Origin: Ligula intestinalis
Lineage: Eukaryota > Platyhelminthes > Cestoda > Diphyllobothriidea > Diphyllobothriidae
Direction: 5' to 3'
Assembly (NCBI GenBank): GCA_036362985.1
Contig: JAYGXS010000001.1
Span: forward strand, 74,199,682-74,263,681
Length of the DNA: 64,000 nt
Shown here: positions 24,701 to 36,700 of the stretch, piece after piece
Position numbering within the stretch: position 1 is the stretch's first letter
Layout: the number at the start of each line of letters is the position of its first letter
Translations under genes and position numbers: made by a program
The notes under the pieces: model-generated
Database searches by the model: none
Told to the model about the DNA's origin: nothing
The model's input: the letters and a program-made list of their open reading frames with translations, nothing else

Positions 24701-27700
24701 TGTGCCGATGCATTTCTTAAATCCTATGTAACAAGAGGGAGTTCAAAGGCGTTTGCCTATATTTCCTTCAAAAAACTTGACTTGAAAAAGCAGGTGTCCA
24801 AGCTGAAGTCTATTTTTTTCCCGACATGTAGCTGAGGTTCCGCTGACTGCTAGTGACGCCTAAGCTAACCCCAGCTCCACTCCAGCATAAATCACACACG
24901 CATTTCGAGCTATTTCAAGCCTTTACCAGCAAGGCATTTCTCCGACAACTGTGACCGAAAACGTATTTGTATGCAGGGGCCACAGGTTAAGTTTGTTTCA
25001 GAACTCCACCACCAGATGTACACGTGGATTTGCTCTAAGGAAAGCCAAGAGATACGTTTGTACAGACATTTTAGTGTGGGTAGCAGGCCTTCCCAGACAA
25101 TCTTACAAAATTACTGAGAGAAGAATTACAAGAATGGCAACTCACGTGTTTATGAATGGTCTTCTTGGAACGATCAACTTTCTCTTTGAGGGACCAAAAA
25201 CCGTTGTAATCGCCCCATCGTATAATCGCCACAAAATCCTACAAAAAACAGGTCAAGTTGGAAATAAAGTTCAAATGCTGGTATTTTTTAATGGCTCGTA
25301 GGATAAGTGGACGTCCCCAAACAGCAATGACAGTTGCCACTGACCGGTATACATAAACCAGAAAAATTAGTCGAAGTGGTTTTGAGGATAATGCTCTAAC
25401 CACCAACCTACAGTAAAATCGATGACGGAGAACGAGATGATTACTTCGGGAGGCATACAAGATGGTAAATTTTGCCGATTTACCCAAAAGATTCCAGCGA
25501 ATGTCCCTTCTATCATATAACTTGTTTGCAAATGTGAGGAGTTAGGTCACCTTTTCGGTGTGTGTCAAGAATCAGGCCGTTCGGAATGGAAGTACACACC
25601 ATGTACTTGTAAGTAGCTATATGAAATTCTGGTATGTACTAAAGGAAGCAGTCGGATTGTATACGTTCTGCTTTAAAATCGATTTGAAGAAGGATGAAAA
25701 AAGACGGTCAATGGAGATGGGAATGCAAAGGACGTAAGTAAGGTAGGGCATATGAAGGCTGAGAAAACTGCCCAAAAGTTAAGACTGATAAACCATAGTC
25801 GCCGACATTCCAGGAACACAATTCGCATTAATAATCTCTGCTGTCTGTTGAAATGTGCCTGTGTCCTCCGATTTCAGCTGGAGCTAATCCCACAAGAGTT
25901 CTCGGTTAAAGGTTAAAACGAACGATATATTTATCAGATCAGCAGTGAGCAGTCGATAGCAAACAGAATCCTTATAAGGATATCAAACCGGGAATGGACA
26001 GTAAGTCATAAAAATTTCCGCAAAACACGCACTCTAAATCCCATTGAACCGTTTTAGGAATCACGATAACCAAAACAAAGGGCTCGCCCGAGCTGCTTAC
26101 CTTCATTTCCTTTCGAATAACGCGCTGCTGGTCGAGAAGGGACTTGTTCACATGTGTTACAAACTGTCCATAAAACCAGACAACATTGCCTACAATCAAC
26201 AGTGAGGAAGCTCGTTCTGAAAAAAAAACAGCAAAGTGGTTGTGAGAAAACTGTAAAGCCTGATAAAAAAACAATGAATAAAAGGGAGGTGTTGAGGCAA
26301 AAAGGATGGAAGGAGGAAGACAACTGACCCTCAGGCGAGAGACCCGGCCAGATTTGAAGGGCGGAGTAAAGAGCGCTCAGAAGGCGCCATCGCGTAGGAA
26401 ACTCGCCCACTGGACCGTTCTCCATTAACTCTAGCAGGGCTTCGCAGCGCTCATCCTGCTTCCCAGATCCACCAGTCGCGGGGTCCGAAGGTTGCAGGAA
26501 AATGGAGTACAAGTGGAACCAGAGGGGAGCGCAGCGGTCCGCGACAGCCTGAGTGGTCGCATCAAGGGCAGCCAGCCAGCATCTGCAATAAAGAGGATCA
26601 CCGCGGACATTATCGGACAGACAAGCACCACGGACTAATAGCTTACCAACATCCGACAAAGCACATTAAGACCCGAAAAGGGAACCGACTCGAGTCTAAC
26701 ATCTAAAGCAGTGAGCTGGCAAAACTTTCTGTTATGGCGAACCAGAGCAGGTGGCAACTAAAAGAAGTAATTGTCCACATGGACTGAAAGGCGTTCCAGC
26801 TCATCTGCAGTAAAAAAAGGTGATTTACCAGTATTGAGCAATGCTATAACAGATGTAGACATTATGATGGCGATCTGGACAGCGTTCAAACTAGATTCCG
26901 TTGGAAATAAACTGTTGGCACTATTATCGGCAACAACCACCTTCGGCTATAGTGAAACAGGCTGCCACTTACAACGAAAATTAACATAACATTATCATGC
27001 GCATGACCATGACTATGTTACAATCACCTATGATTAAGGATTCCCGACGGAATCCGAAACGTCAGGCAAATAAAACTGTTGTTCCAGTGACCGCATCCTC
27101 TTCTTCTGAGCATAGCATAAGATTAGTTAAGGGATGGAGACCTGAAAGCTAGAGAGGAGAAAAAGGATACAGGCTTATAGTTAGTCTTGGGATAATCACT
27201 ATCCGAGAAAGGTCCAAGAAGGGCTCTCAGCAGCAAGAAAGTTCGAGGGATCGCATTTTTCATGCTAACTTCTTATTAACTATACGCATAGTTCAGACAT
27301 ATGAAACCCTTAGGTTTATCAGCCGCAGAACTTAATCCACTTAACTTAAGTACACCGCGTCTAAGGCTTCACGTGGGTTCAAAGGAGGAGCCCCAGGCGT
27401 GCAAAGACACTGCAGCCAAAGAATGGGATTTACTTTTAGGCTCATTCACTTACGAGCTGTGGAGACAACATTGAAGACACTGCCCACTCAAACAGCTTTC
27501 ATGGATACCATTAAAGTAATCAGCAAGAATACATAAAGGTTAACTGATGAGAGAAGCGAGTTGAGGTCAATTTAGTCGATCATCAGCCGTAAGCATGGGT
27601 GTTGGGGTATTCATGTTCATCAAACAGAAGTCGGCAAATCACAATGAAACAAATACGAAATGACCTCATGCCAAGGCGTAGGCCTAGACAGGGCGGAAAA

Positions 27701-30700
27701 AAGGAGATCAACTTACTTTAGTTCAGTTTTGCGCCATTCCACGAGCATACCACAGATGGATTGGAAGTATTCGGACAGAGAGACATATTTTGCCGCATTC
27801 TTCTCCCACTCCTGACGGGTGAAAAGGGACATGACGTAAGGGGGTGAGAAAATGGTGATGCAAACTGACAAAAAGGGACTTTTACGTATTTAATCATCCG
27901 GAGGCAAAAGCAAGGAGGGGACGGGAGGTGATGCAATAAATGGCCATACCTGGATCTCTGTCAGTAGCAGTTCAAAGGCAGTAATGTACTTCATGAGACA
28001 GTCACCCATTGAGAAAGTTCCCATTCTCTTAATGATAACTAATATCTGCAGAGACAACGAAGGGGGGGAGGAGAGAAAGGCGTTAGTATTCGGATAGATA
28101 GAACAGACTGAGACAGGCAAAACTGACACAAATCGAATTCAGGGATGTAAACCCTATTGTATATATGGTAGATAGTGGTCGGGCCTGAGAATGTGAATAG
28201 AGAGCAAAGACGTTTCAGGGCATTTTCCTCACTGCAAACAACCTGACGTGATTGAAGCTATCAAGGTACGCTAAAAGCTGTGGATGGGAAGGTTCCTAAC
28301 TGACGGGATAGCTCGAACTGCGCAGTCAGTCCATTGTGTGTTTGTGCGGAGTGGCCAAATGCAATGACTCCTTCTTAATGTGGCCTCTATGGCACAATCC
28401 TTCATTTTAATCCAAAGAAAATGTGACGGAAAGCTTAAATGCTGCCCCAGTCGCAAAAGCCGCCTGCGCTCTATCCAGTCTTCGTTTTTCAACCTGGTCA
28501 TGACACCGGACTCAATTGGGGAAGGAAAGAGGGAGTGCAGTAAATGCAATGCAAGTCGCCCTGTTGTGGGGCACATGACGGAGCTCGCCAGATATAGTGT
28601 CGTGTATACATAACTGTTTCAAGTTGTACTTATACAGACTAGGTTTATGGAAACGCAACAGATTAAATGCTTTTCCAGAGCTAAAAGTACAGAAACTATC
28701 TCTTATTGGCTAGAAATAAAGCTGATATTAAATGCTGTAACAAAATATAGAAAGTAGGAGCAGAACGGGGTGCAAAAAGACCTTCAGAAGGGCTGGGTGA
28801 TCCGGCCATTCGCAGAGGACCTCCTGGACACGAGTTCGTAGTCTTCCGATGAGACACTGAGCGTGGTGTGCCTCTGAAGAGGGAATAGGGTCTCTGTATA
28901 CGTCCAGGTAGGGCTTTCGTCGTAGAAGTTGTTGACTGCTGGCGTTGGCGGCTGGGATGGCCAGTAGGGGCTCCAGAGCGAAAAGGTCTCGATTGGCGGT
29001 CTCCGCATTACCATCCTGAGCCAGGAGGGCCAGCTTGGCCGTTGCCAGAAGGTGGGCAGCGGAAGAGACAGCGTCATGCGAATGCGCTGTAATGCGAAGA
29101 CAAGAAATACACAGTATAGAAAGGGAGCACAACAATGCTCTACAAAATTAAACCGCCAGACGCACTACGATGACCGTTTGAGCTTTCAAATATTGGTGCA
29201 CATGCACAGGACGCTGGAGGCTCGCGCCAGCCCGTCACTGCGTCCAATCGTATCACCAGTCAGCTTGACTCGGACAGGCCTCATATGGATGGGAGAATAT
29301 GGGAGTCTAACCTGAGGCAACTCTCCTCATGGGCAATCTGACGCGATGCAAGTCGTGGATTGGAAGGTTGCCCAGTGACAAAGTTCTATGTTGCTCCCGC
29401 TCACCGTACCCTCTAGGATAAGAGCATCCTATGCGGGGTGCGCTAAACCCTTTCTTGTTATGAAAAAAATATTCGCCTGGAGTCAGGAAGCAGGTAATAT
29501 GTGAAACGGACAAATGGGTTGTCTAGCTCAATCAGTCACGGAGCCTAAGCGCATCCTTTTTCGTCCAGTTATTCCTCCGTCAGTGTTTGAAGATGAAGCG
29601 GTGTACTGTGTGCAAATCTGTTCTACTACGCATAACTTCATCCGCAAGTAGCTAATGTGACCTGCACGGGACAGTGGTGGTCCTCCGCGCTTGCAACGGG
29701 GGTTGATAAAAAATTAAACTACCCACAGACAGTAGGTTACACGACACGCAGGTGCTTATATGTTAATTTTGGTGGCAGAGCAGTAGAAAGTTTATTCTCT
29801 GTCTCCGGGTTCGGAAGTTCCTTAAAGCAAGTTCGAAAATTGACTTTGGACACAGGAATCTCCGGATGGAAGGGCCTGCCTGCTCGTTTAGCTTTGGGAC
29901 ATCCGGCGAACTGAGAGGAGCCTGGCAGTGAACTATGAATTTCGTGAAGACACCAATGTAGGAAGGAGGAGCATATATCAGTAAATGATTGAGGTTGCAA
30001 ATTGGCAGGACAAAAAAATTAAAAATTCGACAGAATTATTGTGTCACGAGGTCCCCTTATCCATAACACCAAGACCAAGAACAGGCGACCAATTTAAGTA
30101 GGGGAGAGTAAAGGCTACAAATACTGCACCAGGATTGATTTGCGATGTTTAACTTTTATCGCAGAGGGTGGTGATAATTAAACCATGGTTTGCTATTGGT
30201 TTTGGGTTTATATATAAGGATGGGCCGAATAGAGAACCTTGGGCAACGGAGAGAACTACACGAAAGTGGCAGATGCTGTATGCTGCAGATAACGCCTAAC
30301 CAATGTCAAACAGTTAAAAAGTATGACATTTAAAATACCACATAGGTAGAGGCGCATTTGGCGACGTACGTAGTGGATAATTGACTGTGGCAACCAAATC
30401 ACCCGCAAACTGATATCCCTGCAGGAAAGTGCTCCACCAATGCTGACTCCGAACCTCATCAACGCTCTCTGCCGCCTGAGGAGGACAAAGGGGTGATACC
30501 AGGCAAAGTAGGTAGAGCAGACGGTTCACAAAGTCGGCCAATTCCGACTCTGGAGGCATCCAATCCCTGGCAGATTGCTCTGCAGCGAGCTGTCTCTTCA
30601 GCCAATGCTGTACACTCTCGATTTGGTTAACCGCCTAGACAAAAGAGAGCAGTAAAAGGTTAGGCTGAAAGTGAGGGATAGAGGTGCGCTCGTCGAAGAA

Positions 30701-33700
30701 AAGTGCGACGTGGAAAAGCCTTGGTCAGTGCAAAATCCAAATAAAGGACTGATTAAACAAATATAAGACTAGAACAGAGGGGACCGGCTATGTGTAAAGA
30801 GATTGCTATTGAGTTCTGACTGCTTTGAAGAATCGGTCGAATCGATAAGTTAAGAAGGATAACATAGAGCTTGATGGGTAAGTAAAACGAACGAAAACTC
30901 GACAAGCGGAAACCCGGTGTTAAATTTAGACTTCACTGGTATTACGTTTTGTCTGCTGAAAGTCTTACCTAACTACTACAGGGACAATCTGCTTTTTATC
31001 AAGGGGTGCGGAAAAATTATTGGTGGCGTTCATGGGACTCACCTGGAGAGCAAAGTTAGTACGATAACATCTTGTAGGCTATTCCTATACTTTTTTAGCT
31101 GACCTTATAATTCAGCGACATTTCAAATCGGTCAAGAATTTCGTGGACCGTATTCTTAGTGATGACACTCACCCTCTCCACTCCGAACTAATGGCTGCGA
31201 AGTCTTCTCGTACGACGCGCCGAAACTCCCGACATATAACACGTCGTACATCAGCCTAACAGAACTCGATACTCCTATTCTTAGCACGCTTCCTCACGTG
31301 TGAAGAAACGGAAATTGAGAAGCTGAAGGCCGACCTGACTCCATAACTGATGTGGTAACCGTGTCGACTTCTTACTTTGAGTTTTCTGTGATCTTTGACC
31401 GTTAACTCTTGAGTTTTTGGACTCTTTAAATTACTTTAGTTCTTGCTCACCGTGAATGGAGCCATTTTTTTGCTGAAAGTTTGATATTATCATCAAAATA
31501 AAGTTCTCATCAGCAGCAGCAGCATCATCATCATCAACAAGGATGGCGATGATAATAGCCGGCGGACTTCCGAGACGGTACGAAGTTCGTGAAGCCGACC
31601 ACTGTGAATGCGAGTATAACAGGAGACCACCAAGTCAGTTTACCTAGCAGTCCTTCAGCTAAACAGATGCTCAACTAGTAGAATATCATGGCCGGCACGT
31701 TTTAGTTGGAAGTGACACTGATACATGATGCCGCGAGAAGTTACCAATCCCAAATCGCGATATAAGCAGGCGGAGTTAGAAATTTGGATAGATCAACGTC
31801 ATAAAACTGTCAGTATATGCTGAACACGACATTCAATTAACTATCGGATTCGCAAATTATAGGGCTTGTCAGTTGATTACTTATAAAAAATAAACCCGAT
31901 GAACGTGCACTATTTACTTCCACTCCAGGCCCTCCCCCACACAGTCCTCTTTAACCAAAACTGCTTGAAAGGAAAGTAAAAACAGTGAACGAACGAGCTT
32001 AAAGTAAAAGGACTGACTCAAGTGACAGCCGAAATAAGAATATCCGGCTTTTCCATGATAACATTTTAGCTTAGCATTATTGACTCATGAAGGGGGAGTA
32101 GGTAAATAAAAGATAGCTGTCAATAATTATCGAGCAGAACATCAGCTTCCCGATTCATCACTTAGGCTTAGCTGAAAAACTAACATAACGCTCAGTAGCG
32201 TGGGGGAAATAACCGAAATGGCTCCATTCTACGTAAAACACAGGGGATCTCACAGCCATTCAGTGGCAAATAAGAAAATCAGCTTAATGCCTGTTAGCCT
32301 TCCACCAGTTAGCTCCAAAACTGTTAACTGAACTCTATCCCAGCCAGGGTTTAATGGAAACAAGGTTCTAACACTCAAAACTGCACTGAGACATTAGATG
32401 TGGATATAAAAATTCCCTATTTTCCAACGTGAAACCGAAAGGAAAGGCAATCATGCAGTGCCAGATAGAAGGCAACTCACCTGACGGATCTGATCATCTC
32501 GAGAGAGGTTCATCTCCATGCAGAAGTCATCCCCACCCAGGAGGCATCGTCGAGCCTCTATGGTGCCCGCCTCGGGGAATCGCAAACGCCATTCCACTTC
32601 CTCGTCCAAATCGGGATCCACCAGATCCGGCAGCTCTCGGTCCTCCTCTTCCGGTTCCGCGCTCTTCTTGGACTTCTTTCGCCTCTTCTGCTTCCCAGCG
32701 GCAACAGCGGAGGCAGCGGCAGCCTGCAGTTGGTCCAGACACAGTCGGCGCTTGCTCTCCGCCTCCACGAAGAGGGCAGCACGACGCTGAGCATCGCGCT
32801 TCAAGCGTTCTTCATTGCGCCGCCAGCGAGCCGCCAGTTGACAGTTGAGGGTCCTTAGCAGGCGTGCAACAAGCGTGCTGTTTTCTGTGTCCCGGCGGCG
32901 CAGTTTCGAAGTCGAGAGCACACCCAGGAGAAGGAGGTCAAGCACGTAGGAGGAAAGGCTGAAGGACGACAGGAAAAAAGGGTCAAATTCACGCCCTGAC
33001 AGCTGTCTACAGAAGGCCTGATTAGCACAAATCTGGCCTACGCAGAGGGTGAAGTGCGAAAAAATGAGCAATGACCTACTCCTAGTTACTGCTGTTAACG
33101 TTTCTGAAAAGGGCGCACACCGAGCTGTATGGCTTCATAGAGCAATGTAGCCCTCAGTTCTAGTGGCAAGGGTTGCTAACTGGCGAGTGATCAAGTAAGC
33201 AATGTTGACGGTTGATCGATAAAAGGTAGTGGATAATAGATAGGGGCGGTTTAGGCTTGCTTGCTATCATCCTCGGCCAGTAAAGGCTCGCGTTAGTGAC
33301 TTGACGCCATAGGTTGTTACAAATCAAACCCAGGGTCGCGTACTATAAACTATTAAGACAAATAGAAGCGAATATGCGTGCCCCAAATTCTTGTTTTAAA
33401 TAAGAAGAAAATACGATCTCTGGAACGACATAACATGCTTCAAAATAATCGCAAAACCGAAAAAGTCGTGGTTTTGAAAACTGTTACCTGACGGGATAGG
33501 TCGATGGCACAAAAACTGAGGGAAAGGCTGCAAATGCTCTTTCGCCACGTACCCCTTAGGGTACCTTCGTCTCTTGTCGACTAGCTACTGTGGGAAATAA
33601 GAATCATCACGAGAATAGTACGCGGAGACAAGACCTCACTGGTCACTCACGGCCGCCCCCGCCTACTCCTAGTCGTTCAGAAGCAAATACCACGCAAGTC

Positions 33701-36700
33701 GTCACTGCGCTGTCTTCGGCACAGGCGCGGTCCTCATACCATATAGTGAGAGCACATAGGAAGAAGCTTCTTCAATTGGCGTGGAATGTGCGGAGAAAGA
33801 AACAATTTAGGTAATCACATCATGCTACTTAAGGTAAAACCTTATTAAAAGTAAAAAAACGACAGTTTTTCTCCTAAAAATCCCTAAGGAGTTTTTTCAA
33901 GGTCTGCTCCTATTTTTTCACCCCATGACTCAGGACAACTGGCCTCGCCAACAGTCTGAGATACAAATTTTCTGCTAACACTACACACATGTACAAATAG
34001 AGAACTCAAAGGTAATTTACCTACATATCCCTCAATATACTGATACTGCCTGGCTGCGGCATCGGTTATGGCTAAGGTGCGATAAGCAGGTAATGTAACC
34101 GAAGCGGTGATCAGAGGGATAGCTTTATTTGGTATTTTCGGTTGCGACATATGCGGCCGTTCAGTAGTAGTGATTGACTTTTTTAAATTTGAAAAACAGC
34201 TACTCTTTTTTAGGCCTTTTTCAATATCCAATTCAACGGACAAGCAGAAATAAGATTTAAGGAAAACCGAATACCAAAAAAACAGATTTATGCTTTAAGG
34301 ACAGGTGCAAACCAAGAGGCCGTGCACGCATGTTCTACCAACTGGTTAACATCCATGAAGGTCAAAGCAAGCCACTTCATTGAGAGCTTTAGAGGTAATA
34401 GAGATCAATATCATGGCGCAACAGTCCATTAATAACAGACGTACTGCACGCGGTCGTTAGATTTTTGCAATGACTGGGAGACGCTATTGCCCGCGGCTTC
34501 GGCTCGACATTTCTCCTTCAAGTGATGCGAGCGAAGCACACCATTGCCATACAGGGAAAGAGACCCGTTGCCTACTGATCGCCGAGATCGCTACTGTGTG
34601 GACAATAAACCGCCGAAAACCACGGATGAAGATGCAGGAGGGCCAGGTAACGGTGCAGGGGTCAGAGGTGACGAATCACACGGCCGAGGTGATAAGCATG
34701 CAGTAGGAGACGTGGCCGTCAGAAGACTGCTCAAGCAACCGGCATATCCAGTTACCCCCAAGGTCACATGACTGCGAATAAACATTAGAAGGGGGCAACC
34801 ACGACGGGAGCCGGAGGGGGGGGGCGTGATGCTCCCCGTCTTGGACGCTGGCACACCACAGGCAGCTGATTGTGGTTAACGGAAGTACGCTCATACAAAC
34901 AAACACTGGCACTGACACGCCCCTCTCCCCATATACTAGTCGTTCGCAAAAGGGGAGACACGATCACTGGAACACGAACTTTATTAACCTGACGTTTCGG
35001 ATTCGCACTCGAACGACTGTAGATGCGGGGTGAGTTTTTCCTGTTTGGCATGGGGACCTTTGGTTGCGTCATCTGACGAGATAATGTCGACTCATGCGAT
35101 TCCAAAATGTTAATGAATTATCACGGTGTGAGCCTATTATGAATGGGATGCTGAGCCATGGTATCCGTTGGTTATCTGCTTTTTTTCTGGTCCACCACAG
35201 TCGTCAACTCCTCCTAACGATGGTCCGTGGGTCTTCATTAAGTAGAAACCAGTCGACAAGGTAGTTTAATTCGGCCCTCACGAGACTAGTCAGTCGCGGC
35301 TGCTAAACGCCACTTTTGTCGTCATTCGAAAATTAGAACTCACGTTTAAGCTTGCATCCCGTTCCCATATAAATGTACTGGTTCAACGAGAATTTGCCGA
35401 ATGCACGCGTAAGTTCGCTAACTGGTCTTCTCAATTGTAGTCCTTACTTATTGTTTAACGATGACATCCAACCATTTCTGCACTCTGCGTATACAAGGAG
35501 CTAGTTGGCACTAGAATCTGTCACACTCCTTTGGACAGCTGGACAATTGGGGGGCTGTTTAAAGTTTTATGGCTCCTGACTGATGTGGCGAAAAAGAAAA
35601 ACGGGGCTTTGGGAAAGAAGTGCCGACGGTTAGACTAACAGGTAAGCCATCGTCCCGAACAGAAACTCTTATTCGTTATGAGCTTAACGGCCTATCATGT
35701 GGAAAGGAGACGGCAAGAGAAGTTTATAGAAGGGTGGATACAGCCAACGCAACAAGATCAACAGAGTCCTCATAAAATGCTCACCGGTAGTCAGCTTGCA
35801 TCGCGCGTACAGCAAATAGGCGCTTTGAAGCGTTAACCTCCTGGGCGTCTGCAAAAATGGAACGCGCTTTCAAGGCAGCGTGCGACGACGATGGCTGGAG
35901 CCAGAGGTCACGCAAGCACGTGCGAATGCTGGGGGACACAAGTTGTCTCGCCAGGTCCAAATAGGGCGAAATGGCTTTCCGCTGTTGTGGGGCGGCCTCT
36001 CCAGGCGCCTCAGTGCAGGCCAAGAGGGGAAATACGCCGCTGGAGAGTAACTCCACAAGACGGACAAAGTCAGTAGCCTAAAAGTAAACAGTGGTACGTA
36101 AAGATGACTTTTACTCCAGCGGCCAAATAAGGCGTAACAGAGCGCGGACTGCTTTTGAGTTAGAATACATGTACGTTACAATAAAAACGTACCTGTGGCA
36201 TGCTGACGACGGAATTCTGAATTCGCAATTGGAAACCGCGCAGAATCTAAAAAGGAGCATTAAAGGAAGCTGCACTGTTGATTTTAAAGATAAATAAAGT
36301 GAAATCCCTTGTACTACCAGACGCATGATTATAACATAGGAGTCGGATTAGATCCAGCATGGTGCTACCTTTGAAAGTCCTAGAAGGTATGGTTCAATGA
36401 TGTCGGCATAAGGGTGAAGTCGGTCTGGGGAGAGAAGCCATTCGGACAGTCCGGCAGCAGCTTCGGTGAATTTCACGACCAGGTCTGCAGGTGAGGCAGC
36501 AGTATTAGGCTGTTTGCCAACCAACAGAAGCAGCGGTTCAACAAAGTCTGTCGTGAAAGTTTGCAGTCGACTTCGAAGTTCAGTGTACTGTAGGGAGAAG
36601 GTGAAAAAAAACAGTAAGAGCTAGAACTGAGATCGAGTCAAGCAGGCGAGCGGGTAGACTGGGACAGAGGAGGCTGACCTTCGCGTTGCAGCTCTGTCTA

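Larger units (their letters stand above)
23066..26100 (-). other. MDN1 intron 35 with assembly gap
   Basis: A 3 kb intron that includes ten N bases at 23731-23740, a poly-C tract near 24095, a dispersed repeat at 24158-24345 and a partial third copy at 24508-24588. The protein joins cleanly across it, so no exon appears to be lost in the gap. Confidence 0.7.

Noticed and set aside
28271..28613. Open frames on both strands between MDN1 exons 31 and 32.
   Set aside because: No similarity, no conserved signature, and flanking exons join in phase without them. Probably a repeat fragment.
29737..30000. An 87-residue minus-strand frame between MDN1 exons 30 and 31.
   Set aside because: Exon 30 (phase 1) joins exon 31 (two bases) and matches human colinearly. 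The frame has no usable splice sites in phase.
32429..32848. A 139-residue plus-strand frame.
   Set aside because: It is the antisense shadow of MDN1 exon 29, whose minus-strand reading has conserved signatures.
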